The notes: generated by a model not told the origin, from the letters alone. A DNA stretch of 26,411 bases from an uncultured Bacteroidales bacterium (GCA_937901225.1 CALCGX010000061.1:1-26411), one strand, 5' to 3'; numbered from the stretch's first letter, positions 13,683-20,592 are shown. A program made the numbers and translations.

Positions 13683-15525
13683 GGCGCGAGATGGATGTTA
13701 GTACTTCGTATGGAATGGTATGTAGTTTATCTGCCAACTCCTGTAGCGGCAGTTGGTCTCCAAACACAATGGCATAATCTCCTGGTTGTGCATCGGTGCC
13801 TGTGACATCTATCATGGCTTGGTCCATGCATACGTTGCCTACCACAGGACAACGCTTACCGCGCACCAGTACCTCGCCTCCGTAGTTGGAGAAGCGGCGG
13901 TCGAAACCGTCGGCATATCCGATAGGGATGACGGCTATTTGCCGTGGTTCGGAGAGGGTAGTATGGCGCCCGTAGCCAATAGTAGCGTTGGCAGGAACGG
14001 TCTTGATGCTGAGGATTGTTGTCTTCAACGTACAAACGTTGCGCAATGTTGCATGGGCAAATGATAATCCATATAGACCAATGCCCAAACGGCACATGTC
14101 GAAATGATATTCAGGGAAACGCTCAATACCTGCTGTGTTGCATATGTGCTTGATTATCGGATACTTGAGTGCCGATTGCAATTGGGTAGCACAGGTGTTG
14201 AAGTAGTTGGCTTGTTCGTGAGTGAAAGCATCAAATTGCGCTTCGTCACTACCCGCGAGATGGGAGAAAACACTTGCTACGCGTACTGCCTTCTGTCCCT
14301 GCAATCGGGCAATCAACTTAGGCATATCCTCTTGGTAAAAACCCAAACGATGCATGCCCGAATCAATCTTGATATGTACGGGTAGCGACTCTAAACCTTT
14401 CGTTTCGGCGGCATGGATGATGTCGTCAAGTACTTGGAATGAGTATATGTTAGGTTGGAGGTTGTTCTCAATGATGAGGTCAAGTGCAGCCACCTCTGGG
14501 TCCATGATGATAATAGGCAAGGTAATACCCGCTTTACGAAGTTCTACGCCTTCATCTGCCACGGCCACTGCAAGGTAATCAACGAGGTTGGATTGCTGTA
14601 ATGCTTTGCTAACCTCCACACTACCAGCTCCATAAGCAAATGCCTTCACCATGCAAGTGAGGCGGGTGGTGGTTGGCATGAGTGAACGGAAATAGCGTAC
14701 ATTGTCCACCAAAGCGGAGAGATTGACTTCAAGAATAGTCTCGTGAGTTTGGTGCAGAATACGTTGGGTGATGGTTTCTTCGTCGTAGCCTAGCGCGCGC
14801 ATGACAGCCGCGCACGTGCGTATATTTTGATGTGTAGGATCTTCGATGAGGGTAGGGCAGTCTGCAAATAGCAACATTTTCTCGGCTCGTTTAGCTTCGA
14901 GCGAAGGGAAGTTCTCGCCGTGCTCGGTGCCGATATAGGTGATGACACCTATCGTAGGACGTATGATAGGTTGCAGGCGTGCCATCTCGCCCATCTCAGA
15001 TATACCAGCCTCAAAGATAGCCAGTTCGGTCTGTTCGTTGAGTTGCCATACCGATAGTGGCACACCAATCTGCGAGTTGTAGGACTTAGGCGAACGGGTG
15101 ATGCGATAGTCGTCTTTGAGCAGTTGGTAGAGCCACTCCTTGACCACCGTCTTGCCGTTAGAGCCCGTGATACCGATTACTGGTCCATGATAGAGCGAGC
15201 GTTTGTAGGCAGCTAATCGTTGCAAAGATGCGAGAGGGGAATCGACGATGAGGAATATGCTCAGTGTCCCGCTATCCGATATCCGATTCCCGATTTCCGA
15301 CTCTGATACCACAAACACCTTCACCCCACGCTCAATCAGTTGCGGGATATATTTCGCGCCGTCGTTCTTATCGGTCTTGAGTGCAAAGAAGAGTGTTGCC
15401 TCTGGCTCCGCGCCGAGTTGGCGACTATCCGTCAGCAAGTGGCGAATATCTAAGTTCTGCAAGTTATCAATATCGCCGATAACTTGCAGAGGATGAATAG
15501 CTTGTATGATATCTTGAATTAGCAT
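13654..15525 (-). CDS. MurF-alanine racemase fusion with a shortened MurF half
   Basis: A 623-residue fusion. Residues 1-255 match the N-terminal and central parts of MurF (UDP-MurNAc-tripeptide:D-Ala-D-Ala ligase): LTDSRQL, P-loop GITGSNGKT (118-126), SPKSYNSQIGVPLSV, FEAGISEMGEM and TYIGTEHGENF. Residues 262-623 are a complete alanine racemase: PLP lysine K294 in MVKAFAYGAG, the IKIDSGMHRLGF stretch, the tyrosine in IGYGRHTTL, and GNVCMDQAMIDVTG. Fusions of this kind in Bacteroidota are usually about 800-830 residues; here roughly 180-200 residues of MurF are missing, including its whole C-terminal Rossmann domain, at DNA positions about 14740-14865. The racemase should work; the ligase probably does not. 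Residues 76-88 come from a repeated CGGAAATCGG-type word. It overlaps pheS by 7 nt and the ABC gene by 29 nt. Confidence 0.93.
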   Translation of the reverse strand: MLIQDIIQAIHPLQVIGDIDNLQNLDIRHLLTDSRQLGAEPEATLFFALKTDKNDGAKYIPQLIERGVKVFVVSESEIGNRISDSGTLSIFLIVDSPLASLQRLAAYKRSLYHGPVIGITGSNGKTVVKEWLYQLLKDDYRITRSPKSYNSQIGVPLSVWQLNEQTELAIFEAGISEMGEMARLQPIIRPTIGVITYIGTEHGENFPSLEAKRAEKMLLFADCPTLIEDPTHQNIRTCAAVMRALGYDEETITQRILHQTHETILEVNLSALVDNVRYFRSLMPTTTRLTCMVKAFAYGAGSVEVSKALQQSNLVDYLAVAVADEGVELRKAGITLPIIIMDPEVAALDLIIENNLQPNIYSFQVLDDIIHAAETKGLESLPVHIKIDSGMHRLGFYQEDMPKLIARLQGQKAVRVASVFSHLAGSDEAQFDAFTHEQANYFNTCATQLQSALKYPIIKHICNTAGIERFPEYHFDMCRLGIGLYGLSFAHATLRNVCTLKTTILSIKTVPANATIGYGRHTTLSEPRQIAVIPIGYADGFDRRFSNYGGEVLVRGKRCPVVGNVCMDQAMIDVTGTDAQPGDYAIVFGDQLPLQELADKLHTIPYEVLTSISRRVQRLYFYE

Positions 15526-16565
15526 CCTTCAAACTGCTGGAGGAAGCGGACGTCGTTCTCGGAGAAGAGGCGAAGGTCCTTCACGCGGTATTTGAGGTTG
15601 GTGATACGCTCTACACCCAAACCGAAGGCGTAGCCTGTATATACCTTAGAATCAATGCCGCAAGACTCCAATACGTTAGGATCCACCATACCGCAACCGA
15701 GAATCTCTACCCAGCCTGTGCCTTTGCAGAACGAACAGCCCTTGCCACCGCAGAGGTCACAAGAGATATCCATCTCAGCCGAAGGCTCGGTAAATGGGAA
15801 GTAACTTGGGCGGAGACGAATCTGTGTCTCAGGGCCAAACATCTCTTTGGCGAAGTAGAGCAACACCTCGCGCAAGTCAGCAAAGCTGACGTTCTTGTCA
15901 ATATACAATCCCTCTACCTGATGGAAGAAGCAGTGTGCACGTGCCGAGATTGCCTCGTTGCGGTACACACGACCTGGGCACAACACACGGATTGGAGGCT
16001 CTTGGCTGAGCATGGTGCGTGTCTGTACGCTGGAGGTGTGGGAGCGAAGCAAGATGTCAGATGGCTTTTGCACGCCAATCTCCTTCTCAATGAAGAACGT
16101 GTCTTGCATGTCGCGAGCAGGGTGTTCTGGTGCGAAGTTAAGCAACGAGTAAACGTGGTTATCGTCCTCTACCTCAGGACCTTCCGCTACGGTAAAGCCC
16201 ACGCGAGCGAAGATGTCGATGATCTGCTCACGCACAAGCGAAAGCGGGTGACGTGTACCCAATGCAATAGGGTCAGTTGTACGTGTGAGGTCGAGTTCCT
16301 CGGCTGCTGCTTTAGCGCCATTGGCCTCTACCGCTTCGCGCAACTCATTGATACGTGCCTCGTAAGCCTGACGCAATGCGTTGAGTGCTTGACCAATCTC
16401 ACGTTTCTCCTCTTTAGGTACTTCGCGAAACTCGTTGAAGAGTTCGGTAACCAAACCTTTCTTACTGAGGTATTTAATACGCAGTGCCTCTAATTGCTCT
16501 GCGTTAGTTGCCTGCAAACCAGCCACTTGAGCGAGCAGGTCTTGTATTTTTTCTTTGATAGCCAT
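15519..16565 (-). CDS. pheS: Phenylalanine-tRNA ligase alpha subunit
   Basis: A 348-residue class II synthetase subunit that charges tRNA-Phe together with PheT, which is not in the window. An N-terminal coiled coil (about 1-85) binds tRNA. The catalytic domain shows HPLSLVREQIIDIF, the family stretch FAPEHPARDMQDTFF, motif 2 in the RTHTSSVQ-like region (LRSHTSSVQTRTM), QVEGLYIDKNVSFADL, and motif 3 GFGLGVERI near the C-terminus. The CSFCKGTGW region with flanking Cys residues (DLCGGKGCSFC) is typical of many bacterial PheS. The ATG at 16565 fits the usual start and lies 46 nt after a strong promoter. It is the first gene of the pheS-murF-alr-ABC operon. Confidence 0.96.
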   Translation of the reverse strand: MAIKEKIQDLLAQVAGLQATNAEQLEALRIKYLSKKGLVTELFNEFREVPKEEKREIGQALNALRQAYEARINELREAVEANGAKAAAEELDLTRTTDPIALGTRHPLSLVREQIIDIFARVGFTVAEGPEVEDDNHVYSLLNFAPEHPARDMQDTFFIEKEIGVQKPSDILLRSHTSSVQTRTMLSQEPPIRVLCPGRVYRNEAISARAHCFFHQVEGLYIDKNVSFADLREVLLYFAKEMFGPETQIRLRPSYFPFTEPSAEMDISCDLCGGKGCSFCKGTGWVEILGCGMVDPNVLESCGIDSKVYTGYAFGLGVERITNLKYRVKDLRLFSENDVRFLQQFEGC

Positions 16566-16581
16566 AATCTGTTTTCCGATG

Positions 16582-16641
16582 TGGTGGTGCACAATCCACC
16601 AATTAACCCGCAAAGGTACAACAATTTTTGCATATTTGCAA
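16582..16641 (-). promoter_or_regulatory. pheS: Promoter and leader hairpin of the pheS operon
   Basis: On the minus strand a TTG (16639-16641) lies 20 nt before TACCTTTG (16611-16618). The short leader holds a 6-bp hairpin, TGGTGG-8 nt-CCACCA (16582-16601). There is no U-run after it and no Phe-rich leader peptide, so classic attenuation is not supported. Confidence 0.78.
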
Positions 16642-16709
16642 ATGTTTGAAATAATTTGTCGAAAAAATATGGCATAACTCCCTCCAATAGTCTAATTGCT
16701 ATGGTTAAC

Positions 16710-16796
16710 CTTTATTAATCCTTTATTAATCCGCTGTCAATTACGTACCATATACGTAGGATATACGTAACATATACGTAAGATATACGTAGGATA
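16710..16796. repeat. Two adjoining 11-bp tandem repeats, one with five TACGTA palindromes
   Basis: CTTTATTAATC occurs twice in tandem (16710-16731). TACGTA then occurs five times at exactly 11-bp steps (16742, 16753, 16764, 16775, 16786), each followed by two variable bases and ATA. It lies between the divergent pheS promoter and the second cassette. The regular spacing places the palindromes on nearly the same face of the helix. No coding sequence overlaps it. Confidence 0.85.
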
Positions 16797-16828
16797 ATCG
16801 GGTTGTTAACCTGAGAATACCCTATCTT

Positions 16829-16934
16829 CTTCCTGCCTTTTACCAGTTTCTTTCCGCTTTCTTTCTCATTACCACTCCGATACCATTTCGTTACCACTCC
16901 ATTACCATCCAATATTTTCCCCGTACTTTCCTGC
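16829..16934 (+). repeat. Dispersed repeat R, copy 2
   Basis: This matches 1-114 on the same strand and the reverse complement of 1821-1867. It sits upstream of the second secreted-protein cassette, as copy 3 does for the first. After a unique stretch of about 90 bp, weaker similarity to the end of copy 1 resumes (ATTCGGGTAT at 17037). Confidence 0.75.
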
Positions 16935-16982
16935 CTGTCAAGTGTTCGACGTTGGTTCGCCGAGTAAATATTCTTCTATTGC

Positions 16983-17080
16983 CTCGACTTTAAGTCGAGT
17001 ATTCTATGCAATCTTTGTTCATTAGCCCCGAATCGTATTCGGGTATTTCTGTTATGGTTTTACCACTCCGCGTGTCACGC
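16983..17080. repeat. Cluster of three short perfect palindromes upstream of cassette 2
   Basis: CTCGACTT-T-AAGTCGAG (16983-16999), CCCGAAT-CGT-ATTCGGG (17027-17043) and GCGTG-T-CACGC (17070-17080). None is followed by a T-run, so they are not obvious terminators. The rest of 16935-17160 is noncoding with no feature I can name. Confidence 0.6.
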
Positions 17081-17163
17081 TGAGTATCCTTGCGTCCCTC
17101 TTGGCAGTCTAATGCTCGGCAATATCTCTCCGAGTAAAAAAATACAAGAAAATACGATTTTTC

Positions 17164-17194
17164 TTGCACACCTGCAAATTTTATTGTACCTTTG
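17164..17194 (+). promoter_or_regulatory. Promoter of leader B and the second secreted-protein cassette
   Basis: TTG (17164-17166), 20 nt, TACCTTTG (17187-17194). The spacer and flanks are nearly identical to the promoter of leader A. Confidence 0.8.
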
Positions 17195-17199
17195 CAACC

Positions 17200-17502
17200 G
17201 CAAACCCAAAGTTTGCAGACATAGTTATAAAAAGCGTTTATTTGCGCTTGTTTTGGCACTTAGAAATCTGGTAAATTTCAACCTATCCAAAGCAAGAAGG
17301 CAGTAAACGCCCGTTGGGATATGGATTATCCCGCCGCAGAGCGTCCATGCGTGGACTGCTCTGTTTGGTGGCTTTTCATATTCGGCGTGGGCGTTGCTTG
17401 CTTATTCTTATAGGAAAGGTTTACCAGAACCTCTAAGTGGAGAATAAGCAAAGGTAAGGTTCCACGCTTTCTTTATATATTCACGGGTCGTTTGGAGCCA
17501 AC
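17200..17502 (+). ncRNA. Candidate structured leader RNA, copy B
   Basis: Homologous to leader A. Pairings: P0 AAAGCGT (17231-17237) with ACGCTTT (17464-17470); P2 AACGCCC (17306-17312) with GGGCGTT (17389-17395); P3 TTGCTTATTCT (17398-17408) with AGAATAAGCAA (17441-17451), enclosing AGGTT/AACCT (17417-17432). P2 encloses an 11-bp hairpin with one bulge and a TGCG loop (17337-17363) whose sequence is unrelated to the matching hairpin of copy A. The 5' strand of P0 can also pair locally with CGCTT (17245-17249). Both copies end with a conserved GTTTGGAGCCAA. Copy B has no long T-run after P0, so read-through into the gene at 17662 is expected. Confidence 0.6.
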
Positions 17503-17661
17503 AACCCAATCAAACAAATCATGCCTATGTGAGAACCCCTTTATCTCTCATTCCAATACAGCATCATATGTTGGATGGGATTCTTATGTTTGTTGGTGAT
17601 GCATGGAGTTTGCGAAAAGCCAATAAGTGAGTAGCAACAATCTAAAAAATAAAAATAAATT
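17503..17661 (+). other. Untranslated stretch between leader B and the first cassette gene
   Basis: About 160 nt with no counterpart in cassette 1, where only 24 nt separate leader and gene. It contains a possible 20-codon reading frame (17568-17630) without supporting signals, and an A-rich run just before the ATG at 17662, which is the usual Bacteroidota start context. Confidence 0.4.
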
Positions 17662-18645
17662 ATGAAATCTATCAAATTATTTTTACTTGCAGTTATTGCA
17701 GTATGCTTTTGCACAAATGTAAATGCCGTAGAGCTGGGCGATTATATGGAAATTGATGGTATTCCATCTGTTGTCATTTATGTAGATGCTTCTGGAGAAC
17801 ATGGATTGGTAATGTCTGCCACAGCATATGACTCTAAAGAAGCAAAAGCCATAAAAAAATATCTTGATAAAACAGCAGTAAGAGTAAATAAATTGAGCAA
17901 AGAAGGTGTAGATATGTCTCTTGTTGATCTAAACTATCTTAATCTTTATTTGACATTGCCTCCTTATTCTGATAAGCAATATAAAAAAATGGAGAAGCAG
18001 ATATTTGAACACCTAGAAAATCTTTCAGGTGCGACTTCTGCTTATGGTCAGGAAAATGCAGAAATATATGCCAATTATTGTGCCGAGAATGGGTTAGATA
18101 TGTCTATTTATTTCCCTGACCAAGCATGGGCTGCAGAATTGGGTCATGGTTGGTTTATTCCAGGCAATGCAGAGTTAGAAAAATATGCCGAATTTATGGG
18201 TGCTGAATATAATAATAAAAAAACAGGATTTGAATTGTCAAAAACAGTTAAAGATGCTGCTAATTTCATAGTAGACGCCTATAATAGCAACAACAATGGT
18301 GTGGTAGAATGTTGGTCTCCTAATCACTATCGTGGCATATATGGTAGCCTTTCACATAATTTAGTAAAATACCTCTATTTGCCCATATATGTAAAATCTT
18401 CAACCTTAATCAATTCTTCTTGGACTTTAGAAGATGAAAATAGTGGAAAAGTCGTTGATGAAATTGCGCATGATGCAAAGACAAGAAAATTAAATACAGA
18501 TTATTATGCTTTAGGAACACAAATTGCGGCTGTTGTAGGTGGAAACCAATGGGTGGCTTTTTATGAAAATCACAAAAGTCTTAATTCAGCAATATCTCTG
18601 TATGTACAATATCATTCACAAATTGTAGCTGTAAAAGAATTTTAA
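17662..18645 (+). CDS. Secreted protein, divergent DUF1566/Lcl-like
   Basis: A 327-residue protein with a signal peptide (1-22, ending NVNA). The start of the mature part (PSVVIYVDASGEHGLVMSA) resembles the 'G.IFYVDETG.HGLV' opening of DUF1566 domains, and HGWFIPGNAELEKYAEF resembles their 'GW.LP...EL' core, as does GWRMPTDAEL of the FISUMP protein in cassette 1. Between these lies a Lys/Tyr-rich helical insertion (about 60-115) with no match I know. The protein is more AT-rich in coding and uses more AAA/AAT/ATA codons than the flanking genes. It follows leader B and precedes a lipoprotein gene by 21 nt, so the two form a transcription unit. A ligand-binding surface role is a guess. Confidence 0.6.
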   Translation: MKSIKLFLLAVIAVCFCTNVNAVELGDYMEIDGIPSVVIYVDASGEHGLVMSATAYDSKEAKAIKKYLDKTAVRVNKLSKEGVDMSLVDLNYLNLYLTLPPYSDKQYKKMEKQIFEHLENLSGATSAYGQENAEIYANYCAENGLDMSIYFPDQAWAAELGHGWFIPGNAELEKYAEFMGAEYNNKKTGFELSKTVKDAANFIVDAYNSNNNGVVECWSPNHYRGIYGSLSHNLVKYLYLPIYVKSSTLINSSWTLEDENSGKVVDEIAHDAKTRKLNTDYYALGTQIAAVVGGNQWVAFYENHKSLNSAISLYVQYHSQIVAVKEF

Positions 18646-18666
18646 CTTCCGTAAATTATACTCAAC

Positions 18667-19344
18667 ATGAAAACAACAAAAATATTTATAATACTATTCG
18701 TTAGTGCATTCTTACTTTCTTCGTGTCATACTGCGCTGCAAGGCGTACAACCCGTAGCACGCACACAAAGTTCCTTTGGACAAGAGAATATGGAGTTTAT
18801 TGGTTTTAAGAATATGAAGCGTGGCGATGTTTTGTTGAAAGACTTTGGAACAGAATTGGAGCGCAGACATATTGCAGTAAACCATCAAAAATTCTATATG
18901 GGTATTTATTCTTTGCAAGAGTTAGAAGCCTACAAAGCGTCAATGCGTTATATCACTTTCGTTGATGTAGTGAAACATTCCTACACAAAAAATGATGCTA
19001 TATCTGATAGTTACGGTTTAGAAATTGGAGGATGGGTAATTGCTGGTATTACAGGTTTTACATTATTCCCTGTATATGTTCCTATGATTTGTGCTGCTGA
19101 TGCTAATGATTGCCAAATCATCTTGAATGGAGAGTACCATTTGTATGTATATGATACTGTAAAGAAAGAGGTTGTTATGACAACGCCTATCGAAGTACAA
19201 GAGAAGGATATGTATAAAGGTCAATTCACGCATAAGCACACCGATGTTGAAGCTGTAAATGATCGCTATCGCAATCTTTTGTATAATGCTTTATTGGATG
19301 CCTACTCACATGCTTATAATTTCGTAAAAAATATCAACGAATAA
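18667..19344 (+). CDS. Predicted lipoprotein of unknown function
   Basis: A 225-residue protein with a type II signal peptide: a hydrophobic run followed by the lipobox LLSSC, lipid Cys at about residue 20. The mature part has GDVLLKDFGTELERRHIAVN, a hydrophobic Gly-rich stretch (IGGWVIAGITGFTLFPVYVPMI, about 120-141) that could insert in or lie on a membrane, and a helical C-terminus ending YSHAYNFVKNINE. No known motif. It is 21 nt behind the DUF1566-like gene and is followed after 23 nt by the cassette terminator, so it is the last gene of cassette 2. The AT-rich composition matches its partner. Confidence 0.65.
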   Translation: MKTTKIFIILFVSAFLLSSCHTALQGVQPVARTQSSFGQENMEFIGFKNMKRGDVLLKDFGTELERRHIAVNHQKFYMGIYSLQELEAYKASMRYITFVDVVKHSYTKNDAISDSYGLEIGGWVIAGITGFTLFPVYVPMICAADANDCQIILNGEYHLYVYDTVKKEVVMTTPIEVQEKDMYKGQFTHKHTDVEAVNDRYRNLLYNALLDAYSHAYNFVKNINE

Positions 19345-19367
19345 GAAACGAAAATAGCATTTTATTT

Positions 19368-19401
19368 CTCACCCTGCAACTCATTTGCAGGGTGAGTTTT
19401 T
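19368..19401 (+). terminator. Intrinsic terminator of the second secreted-protein cassette
   Basis: Perfect 12-bp stem CTCACCCTGCAA / TTGCAGGGTGAG with a CTCAT loop, followed by five Ts. Its sequence is homologous to the terminator of cassette 1 at 146-183. Confidence 0.92.
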
Positions 19402-19626
19402 GTCTATTTGGGAATTTGGACGAATTTTGCTTGGGAACTTGGATGGATTTACTTGGGAAGTTGGCGCGTTTGATAAGGTGTAATTTGCTTTGGCACGGAA
19501 TTTGATATGGTTAGGGCAGGGCATACGAAGGGCTCTGCCCTAATAACATAAATAGCCATTAAACCTAAACCTTAATTTTAACCCTTCACTAACCAAAACT
19601 ATTAACCATTAAACAAAACCTAAACT
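19402..19626. other. Spacer with an orphan hairpin before the ytxH gene
   Basis: TTAGGGCAG (19511-19519) pairs with CTGCCCTAA (19535-19543) over 9 bp around a 15-nt loop; a further GC pair is possible after one mismatch. No T-run follows on either strand. The stretch before it (19405-19475) is a tract of TTGGGAA/TTGGATG-like words, and the stretch after it is rich in TTAACC/TTAAACC words. I found no convincing promoter of the usual type here. Confidence 0.45.
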
Positions 19627-19890
19627 ATGACAACTGGAACAAAGATGCTACTCGCTCTCTTAGGCGGAGCAGTAGTGGGAGCAACAGCAGCCTTGATGCT
19701 GGCTCCAAAGAGCGGCAGGGAACTGCGCGCAGAGATCGCAGCTATCGCTCGCGAGAAGTACAAAAACATGAACATGGATGAGATCTCTCATCTCGTGGAC
19801 AAAGTGATGAAACGCATCAAGAATGGGCTATGCAACTGCCAGTGCAAAGCCGATCTCGAAGCCGCAGTAGAAGATGCTGCAAAGAAATAA
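19627..19890 (+). CDS. YtxH domain-containing small membrane protein
   Basis: An 87-residue protein with one N-terminal membrane segment (about 7-27, LLALLGGAVVGATAALMLAP) directly followed by APKSGRELRAEI, the YtxH signature. The C-terminus is an amphipathic helix with an unusual Cys-x-Cys-x-Cys (CNCQC) near residue 70. YtxH proteins are stress-linked and of unknown biochemical role. It is paired with a holin-III-like gene 45 nt downstream, a common partnership in Bacteroidota, and the two share the terminator at 20445-20477. Confidence 0.85.
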   Translation: MTTGTKMLLALLGGAVVGATAALMLAPKSGRELRAEIAAIAREKYKNMNMDEISHLVDKVMKRIKNGLCNCQCKADLEAAVEDAAKK

Positions 19891-19897
19891 CTCCCAG

Positions 19898-19929
19898 CCT
19901 CTAACCTTTAACCTCTAACCTTTAACCTA
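19898..19929. repeat. Word tract built from CTAACCTTTAAC
   Basis: The spacer between the ytxH and holin-like genes is almost wholly CTCTAACC/TTTAACC words. It is the reverse complement of the word family at 6111-6140. Confidence 0.6.
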
Positions 19930-19935
19930 AAGACT

Positions 19936-20412
19936 ATGAATCCAACTTTCTACAATCAGTTACTATCTGATACTCAGGCATATCTGAAAACGCAATACCA
20001 ACTGCTGCAAGTGCGCAGTATTGAGCAAACGAGCCAATTATTAGGGCTGATTATTACGCTATTTGCTATCACGGCAATCGTAGTCGTTGGACTTATTTTC
20101 TTGGCTATTGCCTTGGCGGCATGGCTCGAACAATGGCTGCCTATGTGGGCATCCTACCTCGTCATTGCAGGGGCTATGTTGCTAATTGCGTTAGGGGTGT
20201 TTTGGGGCAGAAGGCTATGGTTCGTTTGTCCGATAGAGAAGCACCTCGGCGAAGTCATTTTGGACAATCCGCAACCGCTAAAGAAGCAAAGGCAAGCTAT
20301 TGAGAACCAATCTGCTATGCAGCGCGAGTTGCTTGAACGCGACATAGCAGAAATCCGCCGTGACTGGTCACAAGTGCAACAGATATGGCAAATGATTCAA
20401 GGACTATTCTAA
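19936..20412 (+). CDS. Phage holin family (holin III, PF07332-like) membrane protein
   Basis: A 158-residue protein with an N-terminal amphipathic helix and two membrane segments (about 36-63 and 70-95) joined by a tight AWLEQWLPMW turn. A cytoplasmic helical tail follows, rich in Gln, Glu and Arg (about 110-158). This matches the chromosomal 'phage holin family' proteins of Bacteroidota, which accompany YtxH proteins and are thought to be envelope-stress membrane proteins rather than lysis factors. Nothing else in the region is phage-like, so a prophage is not indicated. Confidence 0.82.
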   Translation: MNPTFYNQLLSDTQAYLKTQYQLLQVRSIEQTSQLLGLIITLFAITAIVVVGLIFLAIALAAWLEQWLPMWASYLVIAGAMLLIALGVFWGRRLWFVCPIEKHLGEVILDNPQPLKKQRQAIENQSAMQRELLERDIAEIRRDWSQVQQIWQMIQGLF

Positions 20413-20444
20413 TGCAGTTCTGATAGAATTTTGTAGCAGATAAG

Positions 20445-20477
20445 AGGAGGATATGTGAGGAGCATATCCTCCTTTTT
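20445..20477 (+). terminator. Intrinsic terminator after the ytxH/holin-like pair
   Basis: 11-bp stem AGGAGGATATG / CATATCCTCCT, 7-nt loop, and a T-run overlapping its end. It lies 32 nt past the holin-like stop codon. Confidence 0.9.
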
Positions 20478-20561
20478 GTGCTGTATAACATGTATATAAA
20501 CGTAAATTTGATAGATGAAAGTGACAAAAAGGGGATTAACAAATAATTAACAATTATTTAT

Positions 20562-20592
20562 TTGCACGAATCAGAAAAAAGTTGTACCTTTG
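20562..20592 (+). promoter_or_regulatory. Promoter of the methylmalonyl-CoA decarboxylase operon
   Basis: TTG (20562-20564), 20 nt, TACCTTTG (20585-20592). The first start codon is 134 nt downstream, a long leader for this genome. Confidence 0.82.

Noticed and set aside
16582..16601. pheS leader hairpin as a translational attenuator
   Set aside because: No Phe-rich leader peptide, no competing hairpin and no U-run; only a 6-bp stem in a short leader.
16742..16791. Tandem TACGTA units as a CRISPR array
   Set aside because: Units are 11 bp with no spacers of CRISPR size and there are no cas genes.
17568..17630. A 20-residue leader peptide between leader B and the first cassette gene
   Set aside because: No counterpart in cassette 1 and no composition or start context to support translation.
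19936..20412. Holin-family gene as a sign of a prophage
   Set aside because: Paired with a YtxH gene, no phage genes nearby; this holin-III type is a normal chromosomal gene in Bacteroidota.
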